Shown here one piece after another: positions 31,982 through 39,876 of a stretch of DNA of 64,000 nt (the first letter of the stretch is position 1; each line of letters starts with the position of its first letter). The notes beneath the pieces were generated by a model. It made no database searches and was not told the DNA's origin. It saw only the letters and a program-made list of their open reading frames with translations. The DNA is from Acidocella aromatica. Lineage in GTDB: Bacteria > Pseudomonadota > Alphaproteobacteria > Acetobacterales > Acetobacteraceae. The position numbers were made by a program, and so were the translations under genes. Where the stretch lies: the NCBI RefSeq assembly GCF_014201825.1, contig NZ_JACHFJ010000007.1, positions 1 through 64,000 of the forward strand, in the 5' to 3' direction.

Positions 31982-33427
31982 CTAATGCAGATAATAGCTG
32001 TTCAGCAGGCACATCGGGATATAGCCAATATCGTAGAGCCCCAGCAGAACCACCGGCAGCGCGGGCAACAGCGGCGGTATATGCCAACGCGGGCGCAAGC
32101 TGGGGACGGCATAGAGCAGAAACGGCAATAGCGGCAAAAGATAGCGCCCCTGCATTCCCTCGATATGATCAAAGCCCACGCCAGTCCAACTGATATAGGA
32201 TGCCACAAGGATCAGCACGAAATTGCCGAATAGAAGCGCCGTGGTCCATACGAGGTTCACCGCTTGCGTGCCAACAGGCAATAGCTTCGGCCTCTTGCTG
32301 AACAATAGCCCCGCCAGCACCACGATACCCGCCGCTGACCACAACCCGTAATACCAGTCCGGCAAAATAATCCGCAAAGGCCCAAGCACCCCGATGGTGG
32401 AAGCCAGTGTTGCAGCGGCACCGCGCACCATCTCGTGCAGGGGCATGGTAATGAACCGCAAGGGCTGGGCCAGCAGGATATTCAGATTGGCTGCCGGATC
32501 GACATGGTCGAGCAATACCGTTCGGTCCCCCAAAAAGAGAGGCCCGGGGTGATACGGTGCCTTGCCGAACGGCACGGCGACGAAAACGGCAACCACACCG
32601 GCCCAAATCAGCACCGGCAGCACAGCCAGCACTACGTCCCGCAAACGCCAAAGTAAACCCGGCGCGAAGAGCGGCAGCAGGAACACGCCAAGCAATGGCA
32701 GATAAGGCGGAATAGTCAGCAGCAGCACTACAAGCGCCAAAAGTCCGAACCACCGGAAACCGCGCGTGAGAGCGGCAGCGCTCAGGCAGGCAAGGCCGAT
32801 CAGCACCCCATCCACGTTCACCGTACCAGCCAAAAACAGGCTCATTGGCAGCAGCAGCACGGTCAGCAGCAGCGCCTCGCCATAGGCGGCAACCCTAAGC
32901 GCCAGCAAGCCCAGCGCCAGAAACGCCGTGAGCATGCCAAAACGCGCCAGCATGAAGCAAACGAACGGCTTGCCGCCCGCGAACAGCATGCCCAGCGCCA
33001 ACCCCAGCGTGGCCGGCAGATAGGCCAACGGGAAATATCTGCCGGTATTGGGAATATCGTTGAACACTCGCCCCGGCTGCGGCGGCTGCGTTAGCATCTC
33101 CTCGGCATCGTCCGCCGTTACTACTAAACGGCTGCCAAGCTGAGTGCTAACACCGATGGCCGCGCTCATGATTCCCGGGTTTACCTTTACGCCGGAGAGC
33201 ATCTCCATCTGGCCGGTGTTGGGGTCCAGCACCGGCTTGCGTACGGCCAGTATCGCGCCGTGCAGCAGCCCGGCAGCGCGGGCAACATGGGCCGGCTCAT
33301 CTGGGCTTTGCCCCGGAGGGGTGAACAACGCGGTAAGCACGGTGACCGGCAAGGCGCACAACAAAAACAGCGCCATAACGGCTGACTTGCCGCTATAGCG
33401 CTGAAATACCTCAAACCAGTCAGACAT
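31982..33427 (-). CDS. DUF2142 polytopic membrane protein
   Basis: A 481-residue inner-membrane protein with about eleven hydrophobic segments. The N-terminal loop PPGQSPDEPAHVARA, the periplasmic N-terminal region and the late GMQGRYLLPLLPF motif are typical of DUF2142 proteins, which resemble GT-C glycosyltransferases. It precedes the GT2 gene, so the pair probably decorates an envelope glycan. No direct evidence for the acceptor. Confidence 0.8.
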   Translation of the reverse strand: MSDWFEVFQRYSGKSAVMALFLLCALPVTVLTALFTPPGQSPDEPAHVARAAGLLHGAILAVRKPVLDPNTGQMEMLSGVKVNPGIMSAAIGVSTQLGSRLVVTADDAEEMLTQPPQPGRVFNDIPNTGRYFPLAYLPATLGLALGMLFAGGKPFVCFMLARFGMLTAFLALGLLALRVAAYGEALLLTVLLLPMSLFLAGTVNVDGVLIGLACLSAAALTRGFRWFGLLALVVLLLTIPPYLPLLGVFLLPLFAPGLLWRLRDVVLAVLPVLIWAGVVAVFVAVPFGKAPYHPGPLFLGDRTVLLDHVDPAANLNILLAQPLRFITMPLHEMVRGAAATLASTIGVLGPLRIILPDWYYGLWSAAGIVVLAGLLFSKRPKLLPVGTQAVNLVWTTALLFGNFVLILVASYISWTGVGFDHIEGMQGRYLLPLLPFLLYAVPSLRPRWHIPPLLPALPVVLLGLYDIGYIPMCLLNSYYLH

Positions 33428-33505
33428 TCACGCCCCGATTCCGCAGCCTCTTACCGCTGGCTCTAGCCGGATTGCGGTAAGAGGGACAAGACCAGGGCGG
33501 AAAGA

Positions 33506-35092
33506 TCAGAACGCCAGCGTGGTCGCCTGCATCACCAGCGGCAGGGCGCGCACCTGGGCCAGCACCGCGTCCGGGGTCTCGCCGTCGGTGGAGACGAGGC
33601 AGATCGCATCCTCGCCCTCGGCCGCGCGGCCCAGGTGGAAAGTGGCGATGTTCACGCCCGCCTCGGCCAGCAGCGTGCCGAAACGGCCGATGAAGCCCGG
33701 CTTGTCCTTGTTGGTGACGTAGAGCATGTGCGGGGCGAAATCCGCCTCGACCTTGATGCCCTTGATCTCGACCAGACGCGGACGGCCATTGCCGATGAGC
33801 GTGCCAGCCACGGCGCGGGTGCCCTTCTCGGTGGTCACGCTGATGCGCACCAGGGTCTGGTAGTCGCCGGTACGGTCGGTGGAGGCTTCCGCCACCTCGA
33901 TCCCGTGGTCACGCGCCAGCACCGGGGCGTTCACCATGTTCACGCCTTCCATCACCGGGCCAAGCAGACCGGCCAGGGCGGCGGCATTCAGCGGGCGGTG
34001 GTTCAGCTTGGCCACCGCGCCCTCGTACTCCACCAGCACCTTCTTGATCTCGCCGTCCTGGGCGCGGGTCATCTGCCCGGCGAAGGCGCCCAGCAGACGG
34101 CACAGATCCATATACGGGCGCAGGCGCGGAGCTTCCTCGGCGGTGACGCTCGGCATGTTCAGCGCGTTGGTCACGGAGCCGGTGAGCAGGAAGTCGGAGA
34201 TCTGCTCAGCCACCTGCAAGGCCACGTTCTCCTGGGCCTCGTTGGTGGAGGCGCCCAGGTGCGGGGTGCAGACCACGTTCTCCAGCTCGAAGAGCGGGCT
34301 CTCCTTGGCGGGCTCGACCTCGAACACGTCCAGCGCCGCACCGGCGACATGGCCGGACTTCAGCGCGTCGTACAGCGCCGCCTCGTCCACCAGACCGCCG
34401 CGGGCGCAGTTGATGATGCGCACGCCCTTCTTGGTCTTGGCCAGGGCCTCGCGCGAGATGATGTTGCGGGTCGCCTCGATGAGCGGGGTGTGCAGGGTGA
34501 TGAAATCGGCCTTGGCCAGCACGGTGTCCAGATCGGCCTTCTCCACGCCCAGCTCCACGGCGCGGGCTTCGGTCAGGTACGGGTCATAGGCCAGCACCTT
34601 CATCTTCAGCCCCACGGCGCGGTCCGCCACGATGGAGCCGATATTGCCGCAGCCGATCAGGCCGAGGATCTTGCCGGTGACTTCCACGCCCATGAAACGG
34701 TTCTTCTCCCACTTGCCGGCCTTGGTGGAGGCAGTGGCCTCCGGCAGCTGGCGGGCGAGCGCGAACATCATGGCGATGGCATGCTCGGCGGTGGTGATGG
34801 CGTTGCCGTTCGGGGTGTTCATCACCACCACACCGCGCGAGGTGGCGTTCTTCACGTCCACATTGTCCACGCCGATACCGGCGCGGCCGACCACCTTGAG
34901 GTTGGTGGCGACGTCCAGCACTTCCTTCGTCACCTTGGTGGCGGAGCGGATGGCGAGGCCGTCATACTGCCCGATGATCTCGCGCAGCTCGGCGGGGGTG
35001 AGACCGGTCTTCACGTCAACTTCGACGCCGCGCTCCTTGAAAATCTCGATGGCGGCGGGGGACAGCTTATCCGAGATAAGAACTTTGACCAT
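33506..35092 (-). CDS. serA: D-3-phosphoglycerate dehydrogenase
   Basis: Oxidises 3-phosphoglycerate to 3-phosphohydroxypyruvate, first step of serine synthesis. The 528-residue long form has the NAD motif LGLIGCGNIGS, active-site RGGLVDE and CTPHLGAST, then an intermediate domain and a C-terminal ACT domain (about 450-528) for serine feedback. Start MVKVLISDKLSP at 35092; the upstream extension to 35146 includes a hairpin region and is unlikely. It lies 111 bases downstream of serC with two strong hairpins between them. Confidence 0.95.
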   Translation of the reverse strand: MVKVLISDKLSPAAIEIFKERGVEVDVKTGLTPAELREIIGQYDGLAIRSATKVTKEVLDVATNLKVVGRAGIGVDNVDVKNATSRGVVVMNTPNGNAITTAEHAIAMMFALARQLPEATASTKAGKWEKNRFMGVEVTGKILGLIGCGNIGSIVADRAVGLKMKVLAYDPYLTEARAVELGVEKADLDTVLAKADFITLHTPLIEATRNIISREALAKTKKGVRIINCARGGLVDEAALYDALKSGHVAGAALDVFEVEPAKESPLFELENVVCTPHLGASTNEAQENVALQVAEQISDFLLTGSVTNALNMPSVTAEEAPRLRPYMDLCRLLGAFAGQMTRAQDGEIKKVLVEYEGAVAKLNHRPLNAAALAGLLGPVMEGVNMVNAPVLARDHGIEVAEASTDRTGDYQTLVRISVTTEKGTRAVAGTLIGNGRPRLVEIKGIKVEADFAPHMLYVTNKDKPGFIGRFGTLLAEAGVNIATFHLGRAAEGEDAICLVSTDGETPDAVLAQVRALPLVMQATTLAF

Positions 35093-35119
35093 GTGAGGAA
35101 TTTCCTGTGAGGATTTATT

Positions 35120-35195
35120 GCCGCTTTTTGAAAAAAGCGGCGCCAAAAGCTTTTATGAGTTGAGCCTGGGGCGGCTCAAAAGTCAGCGCCCCAGG
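35120..35195 (-). promoter_or_regulatory. Two hairpins in the serC-serA gap
   Basis: Perfect inverted repeats at 35165-35173/35187-35195 (9 bp) and 35120-35129/35132-35141 (10 bp, 2-nt loop). In transcription order they lie between the serC stop and the serA ribosome-binding site. Neither has a clean T-run, so they may be processing or mRNA-stability elements or weak attenuators. Confidence 0.55.
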
Positions 35196-35203
35196 AGCAA
35201 AAA

Positions 35204-36376
35204 TCAGAACTCGGCCGCGACGGTGTCGATGGCGTAGTCGATCCACGGCAGCAGGGCCACGATGTCGGAAGTCTCGACAGTCGCGCCGCCCCAGATACGC
35301 AGGCCCGGAGGCGCGTCGCGATACGCACCGGCGTCCAGCGCCACGTTTTCCTTCTCCAGCAGCGCGGCGACAGCCTTGGCGGCCTTGGCCTGCCCTTCGG
35401 CATCCAGCTTCTGGAACCAGGGGGCGTCGATGGCGATGCAAATGGACGTGTTGGAGCGGGTTTCCGGCTTCTCGGCCAGGAAGCGCACGCGCTCATTGCC
35501 CTCGACCCAGTCGGCCACGGCCTTCAGGTTGGCGTTGGAGCGGGCGATCAGCCCCTGCAGCCCGCCGATGCCCTCGGCCCAGCGCAGCCCGTCCAGCGCG
35601 TCCTCGACGCAGAGCATGGACGGAGTGTTGATCGTCTCGCCGACAAAAATACCCTCGCTCAACTTGCCGCCGGAGGTCAGGCGGAAGATCTTCGGCAGCG
35701 GCCAGGCGGGCTTGTAGGTAAGCAGACGCTCAACAGCGCGCGGGCTCAGCGCAAGCATGCCATGCGCGCCCTCGCCGCCCAGCACCTTCTGCCAGGACCA
35801 GGTCACGACGTCGAACTTGTCCCAGGGCAGATCCATGGCGAAGGCCGCCGAGGTGGAGTCCGCGATTACCAGACCTTCACGGTCGGCGGGGATGAAATCG
35901 CCATTGGGGAAGCGCACACCGGAGGTCGTGCCGTTCCAGGCCAGCACCACGTCGTGGCTGAAATCGATCTGGGTGAGATCCGGCAGTTGGCCATAGGGGG
36001 CCTTCAGCACGCGGGCATCTGCCAGCTTGAGCTGCTTCACCACGTCGGTCGCCCAGGCTTCAGAGAAGCTCTCATGCGCCAGCACATCAACCGGGCGGGC
36101 GCCGAGCAGCGACCACAGGGCCATCTCCACCGCGCCGGTGTCGGAAGCGGGAACGATGCCCAGGCGCCAATCGGCGGGCATGTCCAGGATCTGCTTGGAG
36201 CGGGTGATAACCTCGGCGAGCTTCGCCTTCGGGCCCTTGGCGCGATGCGAACGGCCCAGCAGCGCGCCTTCAAGCGCGGCGAGGGTGAAGCCAGGGCGCT
36301 TGGCGCACGGGCCGGACGAGAAATTAGGATTTTGCGGACGAACGGACGGCTTGGCGGCCGGAGAAAAATCTGCCAT
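35204..36376 (-). CDS. serC: Phosphoserine aminotransferase
   Basis: A 390-residue PLP enzyme transferring an amino group from glutamate to 3-phosphohydroxypyruvate, second step of serine synthesis. [14 protein letters not shown] near the N-terminus and the PLP-binding Lys197 in [15 protein letters not shown] identify the alphaproteobacterial SerC type. GGGAGAGG lies just before the ATG. It is upstream of serA on the same strand, and divergent from an Lrp-family regulator. Confidence 0.94.
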   Translation of the reverse strand: MADFSPAAKPSVRPQNPNFSSGPCAKRPGFTLAALEGALLGRSHRAKGPKAKLAEVITRSKQILDMPADWRLGIVPASDTGAVEMALWSLLGARPVDVLAHESFSEAWATDVVKQLKLADARVLKAPYGQLPDLTQIDFSHDVVLAWNGTTSGVRFPNGDFIPADREGLVIADSTSAAFAMDLPWDKFDVVTWSWQKVLGGEGAHGMLALSPRAVERLLTYKPAWPLPKIFRLTSGGKLSEGIFVGETINTPSMLCVEDALDGLRWAEGIGGLQGLIARSNANLKAVADWVEGNERVRFLAEKPETRSNTSICIAIDAPWFQKLDAEGQAKAAKAVAALLEKENVALDAGAYRDAPPGLRIWGGATVETSDIVALLPWIDYAIDTVAAEF

Positions 36377-36390
36377 AAAACCTCTCCCTT

Positions 36391-36420
36391 ACAGAAGAAA
36401 AGCGCCCCGGTGGGGGGGCG
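36391..36420 (-). promoter_or_regulatory. GC-rich hairpin with pyrimidine tail in the serC leader
   Basis: On the minus strand a 6-bp CGCCCC/GGGGCG stem with 6-nt loop is followed by CTTTTCTTCT, 26-45 bases before serC. This resembles a weak attenuator. A conserved serC leader RNA is known in alphaproteobacteria; whether this is it cannot be decided by eye. Confidence 0.35.
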
Positions 36421-36492
36421 TGACCCGGAAAGCCCTCTAGCCTAATTCCTCCACCGCCGCAATACTCATTTCGCCCTCTTTCCGAGACAGCC

Positions 36493-36948
36493 ATGCCCGA
36501 ACTCGACAATATCGACCGCGCCATCCTCCGCCTCCTGGCCGCCGACGCCTCGCTCTCTCTCAACGACATCGCCGACAAGGTCGGGCTGACCGCCACGCCG
36601 TGCTGGAAGCGCATCAAGCGCATGGAGGAGGTGGGCATCATCAAGGGCCGCGTCGCGGTGCTGGATGCCGACAAGCTCGGCCTGCCCGTCTCGGTCTTCG
36701 TCTCGGTGGAAACCTCCGACCATTCCGCGGAATGGCTGGCGCGCTTCGCCCTGGCCATCGCCGAGACCCCCGAAATCGTCGGCGCCTGGCGCATGAGCGG
36801 GGATGTGGACTACCTGCTGCATGTGGTGGTGCAGGATATCGCGGCTTACGACTCGTTCTACCGCAAGCTCATCGCCGCCGTGCCGCTGCGCAACGTCTCC
36901 TCGCGCTTCGCCATGGAGCGGATGAAGGACGGCGCTCTGCCAATCTAG
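36493..36948 (+). CDS. Lrp/AsnC family transcriptional regulator
   Basis: A 151-residue regulator with an N-terminal helix-turn-helix (LDNIDRAILRLLAADASLSLNDIADKVGLTATPCWKRIKRME, about residues 4-45, described here by its ends LDNIDR and KRIKRME) and a RAM ligand-binding domain (60-145, VVVQDIAAYDSFYRKL). Such proteins bind amino acids as octamers. It is divergent from serC across 116 bases, so control of serine genes is plausible but unproven. Confidence 0.88.
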   Translation: MPELDNIDRAILRLLAADASLSLNDIADKVGLTATPCWKRIKRMEEVGIIKGRVAVLDADKLGLPVSVFVSVETSDHSAEWLARFALAIAETPEIVGAWRMSGDVDYLLHVVVQDIAAYDSFYRKLIAAVPLRNVSSRFAMERMKDGALPI

Positions 36949-37172
36949 CGTTTTTCGTTTTCATAAAGAAATAACAACCTGACAATCCATGGTTTTGCTT
37001 CCTTCTCACGACGAAGACCACAAAGCCGCATGGCAGGCGCGCGAGAATTCGAAAATGCAGCATAAAATCCGCACTATTCATTCTCCTTAAAGCGGTGTAA
37101 CCCGCGCGTAAGCACAGGTTAAGAAACATGAGGTTTCCTGGCCTTTTTTGTTTTTGTCAGGAGACTTGAGTC

Positions 37173-37577
37173 ATGGCCGATCTCGCCACCACCATCAGCA
37201 AAGCCATCACCACCATTCCCGAATGCCTCGCCGCCGGCGTGGTCGACGTCGCTTCGGGACTGCTGCTCGACATCAAGACCGTCGATTCCCACCCGAACGA
37301 GGTGATCGACCTGCTTGCCGCCGCCACCTCCGATCTGTTCCAGGGGCCGAATGTCGTCGCCGTCGAGAACCTCTTCAAGAAGGCCCGTGGCATCGAGACC
37401 AACGAGCACTACTTCGAAGAAATTATCGTGAACAGCAAGAACCTGCTGCACGTGTTCATCCGCGGCCGCCGCAACCAGGACTACGTGGTGTGCTTCATCT
37501 GCCGCAAGACTGTGAACCTCGGCATGGCGCTCACCAAGGCGCGTGGCAGCATGCCGGAAATCGAAATGGCGATCTGA
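37173..37577 (+). CDS. Roadblock/LC7-like small protein
   Basis: A 134-residue single-domain protein. The predicted order of helix, strand pair (CLAAGVVDVASGLLLDI), long helix (NEVIDLLAAATSDLF), then strands FEEIIVNSKNLLHVFIRG and DYVVCFICRKTVNLGM fits a Roadblock/LC7 fold, as in MglB-type regulators of small GTPases. This is a fold judgement, not a sequence match I can prove. AGGAG is 10 bases upstream of the ATG and a strong terminator follows, so it is a single-gene unit. Two further Roadblock-like domains occur at 59494-61413. Confidence 0.6.
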   Translation: MADLATTISKAITTIPECLAAGVVDVASGLLLDIKTVDSHPNEVIDLLAAATSDLFQGPNVVAVENLFKKARGIETNEHYFEEIIVNSKNLLHVFIRGRRNQDYVVCFICRKTVNLGMALTKARGSMPEIEMAI

Positions 37578-37595
37578 GACACATCGCCGTCCACG

Positions 37596-37623
37596 AAAAA
37601 GCCGCCTGAAAAGGCGGCTTTTT
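37596..37623. terminator. Terminator after the Roadblock-like gene
   Basis: A 12-bp stem (37596-37607 with 37612-37623) with 4-nt loop; A-run before and T-run after make it usable in both directions, serving the convergent reductase gene too. Confidence 0.92.
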
Positions 37624-37650
37624 ATTTTTAACAGAATGTTAGAGCCGCTT

Positions 37651-38664
37651 TCAGCCCGGCACACCCTTGGTCGTGGAATACTCGAAATGCAGCGCCGTAT
37701 CGGGGTTCACGATACCGTAGATGGAATGCGCGGCCACCGCGCCCTCGGCAAAGCCCTGCAGGATGAGCTTGAGCTTGCCGGGATAGGTGACGATATCACC
37801 CACCGCGAACACGCCGGGAAGAGACGTTTCCATCGTCGCGGACGTGACCGTCACGTGATTTTTCTGCGTCAGTTCCATCCCCCATTCGGCAATCGGCCCC
37901 AGCTCCATCGCCAGCCCGAAGAAGGGCAGCAGCACATCGGCCTCCAGCTTGCGGGTGTTACCATCCAAGTCCGCGACCTCCACCGCCTCCAACACGCCGC
38001 CCTGCCCGTGCAGCGCGTGCAGCTGGTACGGGATCACCATCTCCACCTTGCCCGCTTCGGCCAGGGCATCGAGCTGCGCGGCGCTCTCGGGGGCGGCGCG
38101 GAACTTCGCCCGGCGATGCACCACGGCGATGTGCGCGGCCACGCCTTGCAAGGCCAGCGCCCAGTCCACGGCGGAGTCGCCGCCACCGGCGATGACCACG
38201 CGCTTACCACGCAGATCCTCTCGCTTCTTCACGTAATACCGCACCGCACCGGCGGCCTCGTAGGCGGAGAGCCCCTCGAGCGGCGGGCGGTTCGGCCCGA
38301 ACGCCCCGGCGCCAGCCGCCAGAATCACGGCCTTGGCGGTAACCTTGTCCCCCGCGCTGGTGGTCAGGGTGAAATTGCCCTTGGCACCGTCCAGCCCAGT
38401 CACTTGGCGGCCAAGCAGCTTCACACAGTCGAACGGCGCGATCTGCTGCTCCAGCTGCGCGATCAGCGCCGCGCCCTCGATGGCCGGGTGGGCTGGAATG
38501 TCGTAGATCGGCTTTTCCGGGTACAGCGCCACGCACTGCCCGCCCAGCTCATCGAGCGCGTCGATCAGCACGCAGGACATTTTCAACATCCCGCATTCGA
38601 ACACCGCAAACATGCCAGCCGGGCCGGCGCCAATAATCGCGACATCGGTAGAAATCTGTTCCAT
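37651..38664 (-). CDS. Ferredoxin-NADP reductase, thioredoxin-reductase-like type
   Basis: A 337-residue flavoprotein. The FAD motif GAGPAG is at 12-17, the NADPH motif GGGDSAVDWA around 166, and GVFAVGDI near the C-terminus. No CxxC redox pair of thioredoxin reductase is present between the motifs, and ELGGQCVALYPEKPIYDIPAHP is typical of YumC-type ferredoxin-NADP reductases. Start 38664 (MEQISTDVAIIGAG); the longer frame to 38757 overlaps tsaE. Divergent from tsaE. Confidence 0.88.
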   Translation of the reverse strand: MEQISTDVAIIGAGPAGMFAVFECGMLKMSCVLIDALDELGGQCVALYPEKPIYDIPAHPAIEGAALIAQLEQQIAPFDCVKLLGRQVTGLDGAKGNFTLTTSAGDKVTAKAVILAAGAGAFGPNRPPLEGLSAYEAAGAVRYYVKKREDLRGKRVVIAGGGDSAVDWALALQGVAAHIAVVHRRAKFRAAPESAAQLDALAEAGKVEMVIPYQLHALHGQGGVLEAVEVADLDGNTRKLEADVLLPFFGLAMELGPIAEWGMELTQKNHVTVTSATMETSLPGVFAVGDIVTYPGKLKLILQGFAEGAVAAHSIYGIVNPDTALHFEYSTTKGVPG

Positions 38665-38723
38665 GGAGGCTGGTCTGCCGCAGCGCCCTTCCACAATCAA
38701 GCGCGTACAGGCAAAACGCCCCC

Positions 38724-39161
38724 ATGAGACTCCGCCTGCCCGATGATGCCGCCACACAGGACCTCGGCCGCCGCTTGGCCGCCAAGGCTCGCCCTGGCGA
38801 CGCGCTGCTGCTGGAAGGCCCGCTCGGCGCGGGCAAATCCACGCTGGCGCGGGCCTTTATCCGCGCCTTGCTGCGCGATGAGCGGCTCACCGTACCCAGC
38901 CCGACCTTCACTTTGGTGCAGAGCTACACCACGCCGGAGGGGCTGGAGATCTGGCATTACGATCTGTGGCGGCTGGATGGCCCTTCGGGACTGGAGGAGT
39001 TGGGCTGGGACGAGGCGCAGGCGGGAATCGTGCTGGTGGAATGGCCGGACCGGCTTGGGCCACTCACGCCGCGCCACGCGTTGCGCCTCACACTCTCGCA
39101 TGACGGTGCCGGACGCATGATAGACATGTCCGGCGATGAAAGGTGGTTCGATGCATCCTGA
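38724..39161 (+). CDS. tsaE: tRNA threonylcarbamoyladenosine ATPase
   Basis: A 145-residue P-loop protein of the t6A-synthesis complex TsaBDE. Walker A GPLGAGKST is at 32-40; VPSPTFTLVQSY and the HYDLWRL segment are family hallmarks. First gene of a run tsaE-murU-addB-addA with overlapping ends; its stop lies eight bases inside the following gene. Confidence 0.92.
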   Translation: MRLRLPDDAATQDLGRRLAAKARPGDALLLEGPLGAGKSTLARAFIRALLRDERLTVPSPTFTLVQSYTTPEGLEIWHYDLWRLDGPSGLEELGWDEAQAGIVLVEWPDRLGPLTPRHALRLTLSHDGAGRMIDMSGDERWFDAS

Positions 39162-39876
39162 TACGGCGGTGATTCTGTGCGCGGGGCTTGGCACGCGCAT
39201 GCGCCCCCTCACCCTTACCACGCCCAAGCCGCTGCTGGCGCTCGATGGCCAGCCGATCCTGGCGCACACGCTGGCGCAACTGCGCGCGGCTGGCATCAAA
39301 CGCTGCATCGTCAACACGCATTATCTGGCCGGGCAGTTCGATGACTTCCTGCGCACCTATCCCGAGGTGACGATCACCCATGAGGATGAGTTGCTGGACA
39401 CGGGCGGCGCGGTGGCTTCCATGGCGGCCAAGGGGCTGCTGCCGAAGGCACCGTTCTACATCGTGAACGGCGACAGCTACTGGGTGGATGGCCCCTGCCC
39501 GACTCTGGCGCGGATGTCCAACGCCTTCGACCCGGCACGCATGGACACGATGCTGCTCCTGGCCCGCGCCGCCGGGGCGGTGGCGGATACCGGCAAGGGC
39601 GACTTCATCTGGCCGCGCGATGGCGCCCTGGCCCGGCGCGGCGAACGAGATGTGGCGCCCTTCGTCTATGCCGGTGTGCAGCTTGCCACCCCCGCCCTGT
39701 TCACCGGAGCGCCGGAAGGAGCGTTCAGCCTGAACCTGCTCTGGGACAAGGCGCTGGAAACCGGGCGGCTGAACGCCATCGTACATGACGGCGTGTGGTT
39801 CCATCTTTCCACGCCCGACGACCTGGACCGCGCCGAGGCCGTGCTACAGGCGCGGGAAGTGGGCAACACGACTTGA
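39151..39876 (+). CDS. murU: N-acetylmuramate 1-phosphate uridylyltransferase-like nucleotidyltransferase
   Basis: A 241-residue nucleotidyltransferase. The NTP site AGLGTRMRPLT is at 11-21, KPLL and NGDSYWVDG follow, and FVYAGVQL is typical of MurU-type proteins that convert MurNAc-1-phosphate to UDP-MurNAc in peptidoglycan recycling. ATG 39151 has AAAGGTGG four bases upstream; ATG 39136 is possible. In many relatives the MurNAc kinase gene amgK sits between tsaE and murU, but here it is absent. Overlaps tsaE and addB. Confidence 0.8.
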   Translation: MHPDTAVILCAGLGTRMRPLTLTTPKPLLALDGQPILAHTLAQLRAAGIKRCIVNTHYLAGQFDDFLRTYPEVTITHEDELLDTGGAVASMAAKGLLPKAPFYIVNGDSYWVDGPCPTLARMSNAFDPARMDTMLLLARAAGAVADTGKGDFIWPRDGALARRGERDVAPFVYAGVQLATPALFTGAPEGAFSLNLLWDKALETGRLNAIVHDGVWFHLSTPDDLDRAEAVLQAREVGNTT

